A stretch of DNA of 64,000 nucleotides, from positions 1-64,000 of the forward strand of contig NZ_VZII01000011.1 of assembly GCF_009391885.1 (NCBI RefSeq). Reading direction: 5' to 3'. How positions within the stretch are numbered: position 1 is the stretch's first letter; the number at the start of each line of letters is the position of its first letter. The stretch is from Pseudomonas sp. MN1F (GTDB lineage Bacteria; Pseudomonadota; Gammaproteobacteria; Pseudomonadales; Pseudomonadaceae). A program made the position numbers and the translations under genes. Shown piece after piece: positions 17,802 to 26,923 of the stretch. Under the pieces are notes generated by a model. That model was not told where the DNA came from. It did not search any database and saw nothing but the letters and a program-made list of their open reading frames with translations.

Positions 17802-18146
17802 ATGAGCGGCAAGCGATTGGCAGTGAGTGTTGCAATTTGCCTGGCACTGGTTGGCCAGGCCCAGGCAGGCGGCGTCGTCGCCTCGGGTGAGCTGCGGTTC
17901 AACGGCAGCATCGTCGAACCGTCCTGCACGACCACCGTGGCCAGTGCCGGTTGGCGCATGGATGACTGTCCTGCGCTGGCGCGTGACAGTGTCATTGGCA
18001 TCCAAGGGGTGGGCGAGCAGGCGCTGCCTGCGCAGGCGGTACACATTGACCGGGCGCACAGCGGGGACCAGACCTACAGGCTGGTCGATGAGCACGGCAA
18101 GCCGCTGACCCGCGGCCAATACGTGGTGGTCGTGACTTCACCTTGA
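17802..18146 (+). CDS. Small fimbrial-like exported protein
   Basis: A 114-residue protein starting at the ATG at 17802, which has GGGGAG 9 bases upstream. A signal peptide (MSGKRLAVSVAICLALVGQAQAG) leads into a typical pilin N-terminus: VVASGELRFNGSIVEPSC, with a second Cys at MDDCPALA. It is too short for a complete pilin domain and ends GQYVVVVTSP, which could serve as a donor strand. It is divergent from the second chaperone across a 197-base intergenic region. It may be a minor or terminator subunit, or a regulator of assembly; these are inferences. Confidence 0.75.
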   Translation: MSGKRLAVSVAICLALVGQAQAGGVVASGELRFNGSIVEPSCTTTVASAGWRMDDCPALARDSVIGIQGVGEQALPAQAVHIDRAHSGDQTYRLVDEHGKPLTRGQYVVVVTSP

Positions 18147-18227
18147 GCAAGCCGGGCAGGCAGTTTCAGGCGTGGACGGTGAGATGCTGTGCACCAGGAT
18201 CATCATCTTGTCAGTTTCGATCATTGA

Positions 18228-20366
<2,139 letters not shown>

Positions 20367-20374
20367 GATCGCCG

Positions 20375-20394
20375 GGGGTGCTTTGCACCCCTTT
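20375..20394 (+). terminator. fadH terminator
   Basis: Stem GGGGTGC / GCACCCC with a TTT loop followed by three T residues, 8 bases after the fadH stop. Confidence 0.7.
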
Positions 20395-20477
20395 CGCCGG
20401 CAAGCGCGGCTCCCACAGGTATTGCGCTAGCCGTGAGACTTGCGCGGTCACCCTGTGGGAGCCGCGCTTGCCGGCGA
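20394..20477. repeat. REP-type inverted pair, 26-bp perfect arms
   Basis: Two perfectly complementary 26-base arms (20394-20419 and 20452-20477) separated by 32 bases, with core GGCAAGCGCGGCTCCCACAG. This sequence is the abundant P. putida-type REP element in a doublet (REPIN-like) arrangement. A further small GGGCCGC/GCGGCCC hairpin lies just downstream. Confidence 0.8.
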
Positions 20478-20522
20478 TGGGCCGCAAGGCGGCCCCGGGG
20501 ATTTCTCGGTTAAACTCGGGCG

Positions 20523-21422
20523 ATGCCCAACTCATTCCTGAACCTCCCCGACGCCCCATTGCAACCCTTCAACCTGCCCTGGCTGGAAATGGCCCAAGTC
20601 AGGGCCGCCATCCTGCGCCTGGACCTGATCGACCCACTGATCAGCGGCAACAAGTGGTTCAAGCTCCGTCACCACTTGCAGCATGCCCATGCCACAGGCG
20701 CCCCCGGCCTGATCAGCCTGGGCGGCAACCATTCCAACCACCTCCACGCCCTGGCTGCCGCTGGCAAACGTTTCGGCTTCGCCACCGCCGGCCTGCTGCG
20801 CGGCCACCCGCAGGCCACCCCCACGGTGCGCGACCTGCAGGCGATGGGCATGGAAGTGCACTGGCTGGGCTACGGCGGCTATCGGGTACGCCACGAACCG
20901 GGCTTCTGGGCGCCCTGGCAGGCCCGTTATCCGGGCTGGCACTGCATTCCCGAGGGCGGTGGCGGGGTGGCGGGTGCCGAAGGTTGTGCGCTGATCGTCG
21001 AGCAGGCCCGTTGGCAACTGGCAGCGCTGGGATGGTCGGGCTACGACGCCTGGTGGCTGGCTGCAGGTACCGGCACGACATTGGCCGGCCTGGTAGTTGC
21101 CGAGGCGGGGCAACACGCGGTGCATGGTGCCCTGGCGGTGCCCTTGGATCACGGCGTGCCAGAGACAGTCGCTGCACTGACTGGCTCACAGGGTTACCAG
21201 CTGCACCGCGCTTGCCGAGGTGGCTTTGGGAAATTTGACGATGAGTTGCTGGCCTTCATCGCCGAGTGCGAGCGGCACAGTGGAGTGCCGCTGGAAGCCC
21301 TGTATACCGGCAAGGCCTTGCTGGCCTTGCGCGATCAGGTCGAGGCCGGACTGTTCGCGCCCGGTACCCGCCTGATTTTCGTGCACACCGGTGGCCTGCA
21401 GGGCCGGCGCGGTTACTTGTAG
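20523..21422 (+). CDS. PLP-dependent D-cysteine desulfhydrase / ACC deaminase family protein
   Basis: A 299-residue fold-type II PLP enzyme. The Schiff-base lysine is Lys44 in LISGNKWFKLRHH, equivalent to GNKTRKL of ACC deaminase and D-cysteine desulfhydrase. Further family features are SLGGNHSNHLHALAAAG (phosphate/carboxylate contacts) and the glycine-rich WWLAAGTGTTLAGLV. Its C-terminus (VHTGGLQGRRGYL) overlaps the convergent cytochrome gene by 10 bases. Substrate is not decidable from sequence; in pseudomonads such proteins are usually annotated as D-cysteine desulfhydrase or 1-aminocyclopropane-1-carboxylate deaminase-like. Confidence 0.88.
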   Translation: MPNSFLNLPDAPLQPFNLPWLEMAQVRAAILRLDLIDPLISGNKWFKLRHHLQHAHATGAPGLISLGGNHSNHLHALAAAGKRFGFATAGLLRGHPQATPTVRDLQAMGMEVHWLGYGGYRVRHEPGFWAPWQARYPGWHCIPEGGGGVAGAEGCALIVEQARWQLAALGWSGYDAWWLAAGTGTTLAGLVVAEAGQHAVHGALAVPLDHGVPETVAALTGSQGYQLHRACRGGFGKFDDELLAFIAECERHSGVPLEALYTGKALLALRDQVEAGLFAPGTRLIFVHTGGLQGRRGYL

Positions 21423-21958
21423 GGCAGCATGCGCAGCAGCGTGTTATCGCGCTGCACGTAGTGGTGGTACAGTCCGGCCAGTGCATGCAGGCCGATCAGC
21501 CAGTAACCCCAGCTTGCCACCCGCTCATGCCAGCCCTTGATGAACTTGGCCTGGTCCGGGTCCGGGCCGATCAGGTGCGGCAGTTCCAGGCCGAAGAAGG
21601 GCACGGGTTTGTCGGCGGCACTGAGGATCAGCCAGCCGGCCACGGGCAGGCCGATCATCAGCAGGTACAGCGCCAGGTGCATCAGGTGCGCAAGGCCGGT
21701 CTGCCAGGCCGGTGGCTTGGGCACGATCGGCGGGGTCGGGCGAACCAGGCGCACGGCCAGGCGCAGCCAGACCAGCACGAACACACTCAGCCCGAGCATG
21801 AAGTGCAGGTCTTTCATCAGGTTGCGTTCGGCGCTGTCCTTGGGGAACAGGCCGCGAAATTCGATACAGGCGTACACGGCGGCCAGCAGCACCAGCATCA
21901 GCCAATGCAGGGCGATGGACAGGCGTGCGTAATGGGGCGCGGGGGTGGATGAAACCAT
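21413..21958 (-). CDS. Cytochrome b561 family protein
   Basis: A 181-residue four-helix membrane protein of the bacterial cytochrome b561 type, likely passing electrons between quinol and a periplasmic acceptor. Four hydrophobic helices carry candidate haem-ligand histidines: ALHWLMLVLLAAVYA, DLHFMLGLSVFVLVW, LAHLMHLALYLLMIG and YWLIGLHALAGLYHHYV. The family motif near FFGLELP and the loop ending WHERVASWGYW are present. It converges on and overlaps the PLP enzyme gene by 10 bases, leaving no room for a terminator between them. Confidence 0.92.
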   Translation of the reverse strand: MVSSTPAPHYARLSIALHWLMLVLLAAVYACIEFRGLFPKDSAERNLMKDLHFMLGLSVFVLVWLRLAVRLVRPTPPIVPKPPAWQTGLAHLMHLALYLLMIGLPVAGWLILSAADKPVPFFGLELPHLIGPDPDQAKFIKGWHERVASWGYWLIGLHALAGLYHHYVQRDNTLLRMLPYK

Positions 21959-22014
21959 GATCGGTCCTCGTCATCAGGTCGGAATGGCGCTCTAGCGGGC
22001 GCTCGTATAGCACT

Positions 22015-22995
22015 TTACTGGCTATTTGAAACAAATCTTTGCGCTGGATCTGTGAAAATTCTGTTGTCTGGCAAATTGGGCCAACTGTCTGCCACCAGAA
22101 ACACACGCTCGACCTCCTGCCAGGCACCCTGGCCATCCGGTTCCAGCCTGACCAGCAACTGCGCCGGGGCGTGCGCGTCCAGGCCCGCCAGCCAGGCCTC
22201 GAACTGCACCACGCTCCAGCAAGCCTCGGGCTCTGCCCGCGCCGGTGCCAGCCACGCATGGCGCGGCAGCGGTTGCCAGCGTTCGTCTGCTGCCACGGCC
22301 CAGTTCTGCCGGCGTATCCAGCGCCCGCGCAAATGCCGCGGGTTGGCACCGGCAGGCGGTTCGGTGTGCCCCGGCCACGGATAGAACAGATAGCCGCCCA
22401 GCCACAGGTGCGCTTGCACCTGGTCGACCCCTACAGCGGCCAGTGCTTCGCGACTCTGCGCGTCCGCCGACATGGGCAGCTGGTGCCCGGCCAGGTGTGC
22501 CAGCTTGCTGCCAAGCCGATCGTGGCAGCCAGGCCCGAGCCAGTGCGCCGGGTCGCGTCCTTCGCCCTCGGTCGGCCCCAGGTACAGTTTGATGGCCAGC
22601 TCCAGATGGTGGGTGCCTTCGCCATCACGCAGCAGAATGTCCAGTTCGCCCAAGGTCCGCCCAGCCGCTCGAATCGCCAGGTTGTACGCCAGCAGTTCGA
22701 CCCCGGGTGCTTGCTGCAGGGCGAACTGCCACAGACCTTCGTAGTACAACCCCAGGCGCCGGCTGGTGATCTTCGCCAACCAGTCGCGCAAGGGCAGGTC
22801 ATCGGCATCCAGTGCGCGTAACCAGTCGTGCAGGCGTTGCGGATCGCCCGCCCAGGCACTTCCTGCCAGCGGATGGCGCTGGGGGCAGGGCGGGGCGCTC
22901 AGCAGCGCGGGCGACAGCAGGGTCCAGGCCAGGTCGCGCACGGCAGGGCGGCGCAAGCGGCGGGGCAGCTCATGGAGCTCGGCGAAAGGCGTCAT
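22015..22995 (-). CDS. DUF1853 family protein
   Basis: A 326-residue cytosolic protein recognised as DUF1853 (COG3782), of unknown function. Central residues GRTLGELDILLRDGEGTHHLELAIKLYLG look like a PD-(D/E)xK nuclease core (Asp followed by ELAIK), an inference from motif only. No signal peptide or membrane segment. It is divergent from nadK across 89 bases and 56 bases upstream of the b561 gene on the same strand. Confidence 0.82.
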   Translation of the reverse strand: MTPFAELHELPRRLRRPAVRDLAWTLLSPALLSAPPCPQRHPLAGSAWAGDPQRLHDWLRALDADDLPLRDWLAKITSRRLGLYYEGLWQFALQQAPGVELLAYNLAIRAAGRTLGELDILLRDGEGTHHLELAIKLYLGPTEGEGRDPAHWLGPGCHDRLGSKLAHLAGHQLPMSADAQSREALAAVGVDQVQAHLWLGGYLFYPWPGHTEPPAGANPRHLRGRWIRRQNWAVAADERWQPLPRHAWLAPARAEPEACWSVVQFEAWLAGLDAHAPAQLLVRLEPDGQGAWQEVERVFLVADSWPNLPDNRIFTDPAQRFVSNSQ

Positions 22996-23084
22996 GCTGC
23001 GAGCATAGCCGGTTTGCCGCTACCCGGTCGTTTCGCCCATAATCGCGACATCGTCACCCCGCCGCAGAGCCTCGCAGGAGCCCC

Positions 23085-23975
23085 ATGGAGCAATTTCGCA
23101 ATATCGGTATCATCGGCCGCCTTGGCAGCTCGCAGGTGCTCGACACCATTCGCCGACTGAAAAAATTCCTCCTCGAGCGCCACCTGCACGTGATCCTCGA
23201 GGACACCATCGCCGAAGTGCTGCCCGGCCACGGCCTGCAAACCTCCACGCGCAAGCTGCTCGGCGAGGTCTGCGACCTGGTCATCGTGGTCGGTGGTGAC
23301 GGCAGCCTGCTCGGCGCCGCCCGCGCCCTGGCCCGGCACAATGTACCGGTGCTGGGTATCAACCGGGGCAACCTGGGCTTCCTCACCGACATCCGCCCGG
23401 ACGAGCTGGAGCAGAAAGTCGCCGAGGTGCTCGACGGCCACTACCTGGTGGAAAACCGTTTCCTGCTGCAGGCCGAAGTGCGCCGCCATCACGAGGCCAT
23501 CGGCCAGGGCGACGCGCTCAACGACGTGGTCCTGCACCCGGGCAAGTCGACGCGGATGATCGAGTTCGAGATCTACATCGACGGCCAGTTCGTCTGCAGC
23601 CAGAAGGCCGACGGCCTGATCGTCGCCACCCCGACCGGCTCCACCGCCTATGCGCTGTCGGCCGGCGGCCCGATCATGCATCCCAAGCTCGACGCCATCG
23701 TCATCGTGCCGATGTACCCGCACACCCTGTCGGGGCGGCCGATCGTGGTCGACGGCAACAGCGAGCTGAAGATCGTGGTGTCCAAGGACCTGCAGATTTA
23801 CCCGCAGGTGTCCTGCGACGGCCAGAACCACTTCACCTGCGCCCCAGGCGACACCATCACGGTGAGCAAGAAGCCGCAGAAGCTGCGCCTGATCCACCCG
23901 CTCGACCACAACTACTATGAGGTGTGTCGCACCAAACTCGGCTGGGGCAGCCGCCTGGGAGGCAGGGACGACTGA
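23085..23975 (+). CDS. nadK: NAD kinase
   Basis: A 296-residue ATP-NAD kinase making NADP+ from NAD+. The catalytic GGDGS motif is at 70-74 (VIVVGGDGSLLGAAR), followed by LGINRGNLGFLTDI and the substrate-binding region ADGLIVATPTGSTAYALSAGGP. Length matches the bacterial family. First gene of a compact operon of six co-directional genes to pepN; its stop overlaps the next start (TGATG). Confidence 0.97.
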   Translation: MEQFRNIGIIGRLGSSQVLDTIRRLKKFLLERHLHVILEDTIAEVLPGHGLQTSTRKLLGEVCDLVIVVGGDGSLLGAARALARHNVPVLGINRGNLGFLTDIRPDELEQKVAEVLDGHYLVENRFLLQAEVRRHHEAIGQGDALNDVVLHPGKSTRMIEFEIYIDGQFVCSQKADGLIVATPTGSTAYALSAGGPIMHPKLDAIVIVPMYPHTLSGRPIVVDGNSELKIVVSKDLQIYPQVSCDGQNHFTCAPGDTITVSKKPQKLRLIHPLDHNYYEVCRTKLGWGSRLGGRDD

Positions 23976-24946
23976 TGCTCGATCCGGCGCGCAGTTTCGA
24001 CATCATCGGCGACGTGCACGGCTGTGCACTGACCCTCGAACGCCTGCTCGACGCCCTCGGCTACAAACGTGTCGGCGGCGTCTGGCGTCACCCGCGGCGT
24101 CAGGCCCTGTTCCTTGGCGACATTGTCGACCGTGGCCCGCGCATCCGCGAGGCGCTGCACATCGTGCACGACATGGTCGAGGCCGGCCAGGCGTTCTGCA
24201 TCATGGGCAACCACGAGTACAACGCCCTGGGCTGGGTCACCCCGGCACTGCCCGGTAGCGGCAAGGCGTTCGTGCGCGAACACACCCCGCGCCACGCCCG
24301 GCTGATCGACGAAACCCTGACCCAGTTCGCCCACCACCCCGGCGACTGGCACGACTTCGTGCAGTGGTTCTACGAGCTGCCACTGTTCATCGACGCCGGG
24401 CGCTTCCGCCTGGTGCATGCCTGCTGGGACCCACGGCTGATCGAACCGCTGCGCCAGCAGTACCCGGGCGGGCGTATCGACGAGCACTTCATCCAGGCGT
24501 CGGCGGTACCCGGCAGCTTTGCCGCCACCGTGTGCAACCGCCTGCTGCGCGGTACCGACATGCGCCTGCCGGACGGCCTGACCCTGACCGGCGGCGACGG
24601 CCTGACCCGTGCCTTCTTCCGCACCAAGTTCTGGGAAGAAGACCCGCAGACCTACGGCGACATCGTCTTCCAGCCTGATGCGCTGCCCGACGACGTTGCC
24701 CGCACGCCACTGAGCCACACCGAAAAAAATGCCCTGCTGCGTTACGCCGAGGACGAACCCATGCTGTTCGTCGGCCACTACTGGCGCAGCGGCCGCCCGG
24801 CGCCGATCCGCGCCAACCTCGCATGCCTGGACTACAGCGCGGTGCTGTACGGCAAGCTGGCGGCCTACCGGCTGGATGATGAAACCCGCATCGACCCGCA
24901 CAAGTTCGTCTGGGTCGACGTCGAACGCCCGCAGGCCAACCAATGA
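23975..24946 (+). CDS. Calcineurin-like metallophosphoesterase (PrpE/ApaH-like)
   Basis: A 323-residue phosphoesterase. The ATG at 23975 overlaps the nadK stop and gives MLDPARSFDIIGDVHG, placing the first metal motif GDVHG at residues 12-16. The second, GDIVDRG, and third, GNHE, follow at typical spacing (FLGDIVDRGPRIREAL, CIMGNHEYNALGW), and a later GHYW supplies a His ligand. Best guess is a protein-phosphatase or dinucleotide-polyphosphatase type enzyme; substrate unknown. Translationally coupled on both sides. Confidence 0.9.
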   Translation: MLDPARSFDIIGDVHGCALTLERLLDALGYKRVGGVWRHPRRQALFLGDIVDRGPRIREALHIVHDMVEAGQAFCIMGNHEYNALGWVTPALPGSGKAFVREHTPRHARLIDETLTQFAHHPGDWHDFVQWFYELPLFIDAGRFRLVHACWDPRLIEPLRQQYPGGRIDEHFIQASAVPGSFAATVCNRLLRGTDMRLPDGLTLTGGDGLTRAFFRTKFWEEDPQTYGDIVFQPDALPDDVARTPLSHTEKNALLRYAEDEPMLFVGHYWRSGRPAPIRANLACLDYSAVLYGKLAAYRLDDETRIDPHKFVWVDVERPQANQ

Positions 24947-25809
24947 AAATCATCGAAGTGATGCGCCTGCCGCTGTCGGTCGACCTCAGCGGCTTCGTCC
25001 ACCTGCTGCAGCGCCTGCAGGTACCACACCGGGTCAGCGAGGAGGGCGAGGAGCAAGTGCTCTGGGCCCCCGACAGCCTGGTTGCCGACGTGCGCGAACT
25101 GTACCAGCGCTTCCCCGACGGCAATGCCGATGTAGCCGCGGATTCATCCGCGATGGCCCCCACACAGCCCTCCCTGGCCGACCAGGCCAAAGCCTGCAAG
25201 GTCACCGCCACTGTCCTCGTCCTCTGCCTGATCGTCGCCGGCCTCACCCGCCTGGGCGACAACCTCAACGCCATCAGCTGGTTCACTTTCCTCGACTTCC
25301 GCGTCCAGGGTGAGTACCTGCATTTCACCCCCCTGGCCCAGGGCCTCGCCGACGGCCAGTGGTGGCGCCTGGTCTCGCCCATGCTGCTGCACTTCGGCGT
25401 GCTGCACCTGGCCATGAACGGCCTGTGGTACTGGGAGCTGGGCAAGCGCATCGAACTGCGCCAGGGCCCCTGGCTGCTGCTGGGCCTGACCCTGCTGTTC
25501 AGCCTGGTGTCCAACCTGGCCCAGCACTACACCAGTGGCCCGAGCCTGTTCGGCGGCCTGTCCGGCGTGCTGTACGGTTTGCTCGGCCACGTCTGGCTGT
25601 ACCAGTGGCTGGCGCCCAACCCTCACTTCAACCTGCCCAAGGGCGTGCTGGTGATGATGCTGATCTGGCTGGTGATCTGCCTGACCGGCGTGGTCGGCCA
25701 GCTCGGCTTCGGCCAGATCGCCAATGCCGCCCACGTCGGCGGGCTGCTCATCGGATGCCTGACCGGGCTCTTGGGCGGGGCGCTGGCCCGGCGTAAACTG
25801 TCGGCTTGA
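24943..25809 (+). CDS. Rhomboid intramembrane serine protease (GlpG-like)
   Basis: A 288-residue rhomboid protease. An N-terminal cytosolic domain of about 80 residues precedes six or so membrane segments. Catalytic Ser lies in GGLSGVLYGLLGH (about residue 207) and His in NAAHVGGLLIG (about 264); the upstream HLAMNGLWYWELG carries the conserved His/Asn of the oxyanion region. Its ATG overlaps the previous stop by 4 bases (ATGA). Substrate unknown. Confidence 0.94.
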   Translation: MKIIEVMRLPLSVDLSGFVHLLQRLQVPHRVSEEGEEQVLWAPDSLVADVRELYQRFPDGNADVAADSSAMAPTQPSLADQAKACKVTATVLVLCLIVAGLTRLGDNLNAISWFTFLDFRVQGEYLHFTPLAQGLADGQWWRLVSPMLLHFGVLHLAMNGLWYWELGKRIELRQGPWLLLGLTLLFSLVSNLAQHYTSGPSLFGGLSGVLYGLLGHVWLYQWLAPNPHFNLPKGVLVMMLIWLVICLTGVVGQLGFGQIANAAHVGGLLIGCLTGLLGGALARRKLSA

Positions 25810-25822
25810 ATCAGGAGACACT

Positions 25823-26083
25823 ATGTCCACTTTCGCGCAAATGATCGAAAACATTACCCCGGAAATCTACCAGAGCCTGAAGCTGGCCGTGGAAATCGGC
25901 AAATGGTCGGACGGGCGCAAGCTCACCGCCGAGCAGAAGGAGCTGTCGCTGCAGGCGGTGATCGCCTGGGAGATGAAGAACCTGCCCGAAGAACAGCGCA
26001 CCGGTTACATGGGCCCGCAGGAATGCGCGTCGAAGTCCGCACCCATCGCCAACATTCTGTTCAAGTCGGACTCGGTACATTGA
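25823..26083 (+). CDS. YeaC/DUF1315 family protein
   Basis: An 86-residue cytosolic protein recognised as DUF1315 (E. coli YeaC), starting MSTFAQMIENITPEIYQSLK with a good AGGAG site upstream. The core KLTAEQKELSLQAVIAWE is characteristic. Function is unknown. Its stop overlaps the next gene's TTG start. Confidence 0.88.
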   Translation: MSTFAQMIENITPEIYQSLKLAVEIGKWSDGRKLTAEQKELSLQAVIAWEMKNLPEEQRTGYMGPQECASKSAPIANILFKSDSVH

Positions 26084-26910
26084 TCGAACTCGCTCGTGGC
26101 TCTTTGAGCAAGATGGCAGTCAGCCTGCAGGCACCGGTGGTGCAATACAGCTTCCGCCTGGATGACACCCAGGTGCCGGTCAACCCGCTGATCGGCCAGC
26201 GCCTGCGCCTGGAGTACCTCGGCGCCATTCACTGCAGCCATTGCGGCAAGCGCACCAAAACCAGCTTCAGCCAGGGTTACTGCTACCCGTGCATGACCAA
26301 GCTGGCCCAGTGCGACGTGTGCATCATGGCCCCGGAAAAATGCCACTACGACGCTGGCACCTGCCGCGAACCGTCGTGGGGCGAACAGTTCTGCATGACC
26401 GACCACGTGGTGTACCTGGCCAACTCGTCGGGGATCAAGGTCGGCATCACCCGTGCCACCCAGCTGCCCACCCGCTGGCTCGACCAGGGTGCCAGCCAGG
26501 CCCTGCCGATCATGCGCGTGGCCACCCGCCAGCAATCGGGCCTGGTCGAAGACATCCTGCGCAGCCAGGTGCCGGACCGCACCAACTGGCGCACGCTGCT
26601 CAAGGGCGACGCCGAGGTGCTCGACCTGCCGGCCATCCGCGAACAGATCTTCGAGGCCTGCACCGACGGCCTGAGTGAACTGCAGGGGCGCTTTGGGCTA
26701 CAGGCGATCCAGCCTCTGTCCGACGCTGAAGTGGTAGAAATCCGCTATCCGGTCGAGGCCTACCCGAAGAAAATCGTCAGCTTCAACCTGGACAAGGACC
26801 CCGTGGCCGAAGGCACGCTGCTGGGCATCAAGGGCCAGTACCTGATCTTCGACACCGGTGTGATCAATATTCGCAAGTACACGGCCTACCAGTTGGCCGT
26901 GCTCCAGTAA
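26080..26910 (+). CDS. DUF2797 family protein with zinc ribbon and GIY-YIG-like core
   Basis: A 276-residue protein recognised as DUF2797. The likely start is the TTG at 26080, overlapping the yeaC-like stop as TTGA and giving an N-terminus LIELARGSLSKMAV; an ATG 11 codons later is the alternative. A Cys-rich segment (CSHCGKRT, CYPCMTK, CDVC, CHYDAGTC) should bind zinc. The region VVYLANSSGIKVGIT with a downstream Arg and Glu resembles the GIY-YIG nuclease fold; this is inference from motif shape. Position between yeaC-like and pepN is conserved in pseudomonads from memory. Confidence 0.82.
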   Translation: MIELARGSLSKMAVSLQAPVVQYSFRLDDTQVPVNPLIGQRLRLEYLGAIHCSHCGKRTKTSFSQGYCYPCMTKLAQCDVCIMAPEKCHYDAGTCREPSWGEQFCMTDHVVYLANSSGIKVGITRATQLPTRWLDQGASQALPIMRVATRQQSGLVEDILRSQVPDRTNWRTLLKGDAEVLDLPAIREQIFEACTDGLSELQGRFGLQAIQPLSDAEVVEIRYPVEAYPKKIVSFNLDKDPVAEGTLLGIKGQYLIFDTGVINIRKYTAYQLAVLQ

Positions 26911-26923
26911 AAAGGACCTGCAC

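Noticed and set aside
23924..23974. Upstream extension of the metallophosphoesterase start
   Set aside because: The ATG at 23975 overlaps the nadK stop and places the GDVHG motif at the usual distance; the extension translates nadK sequence in another frame.
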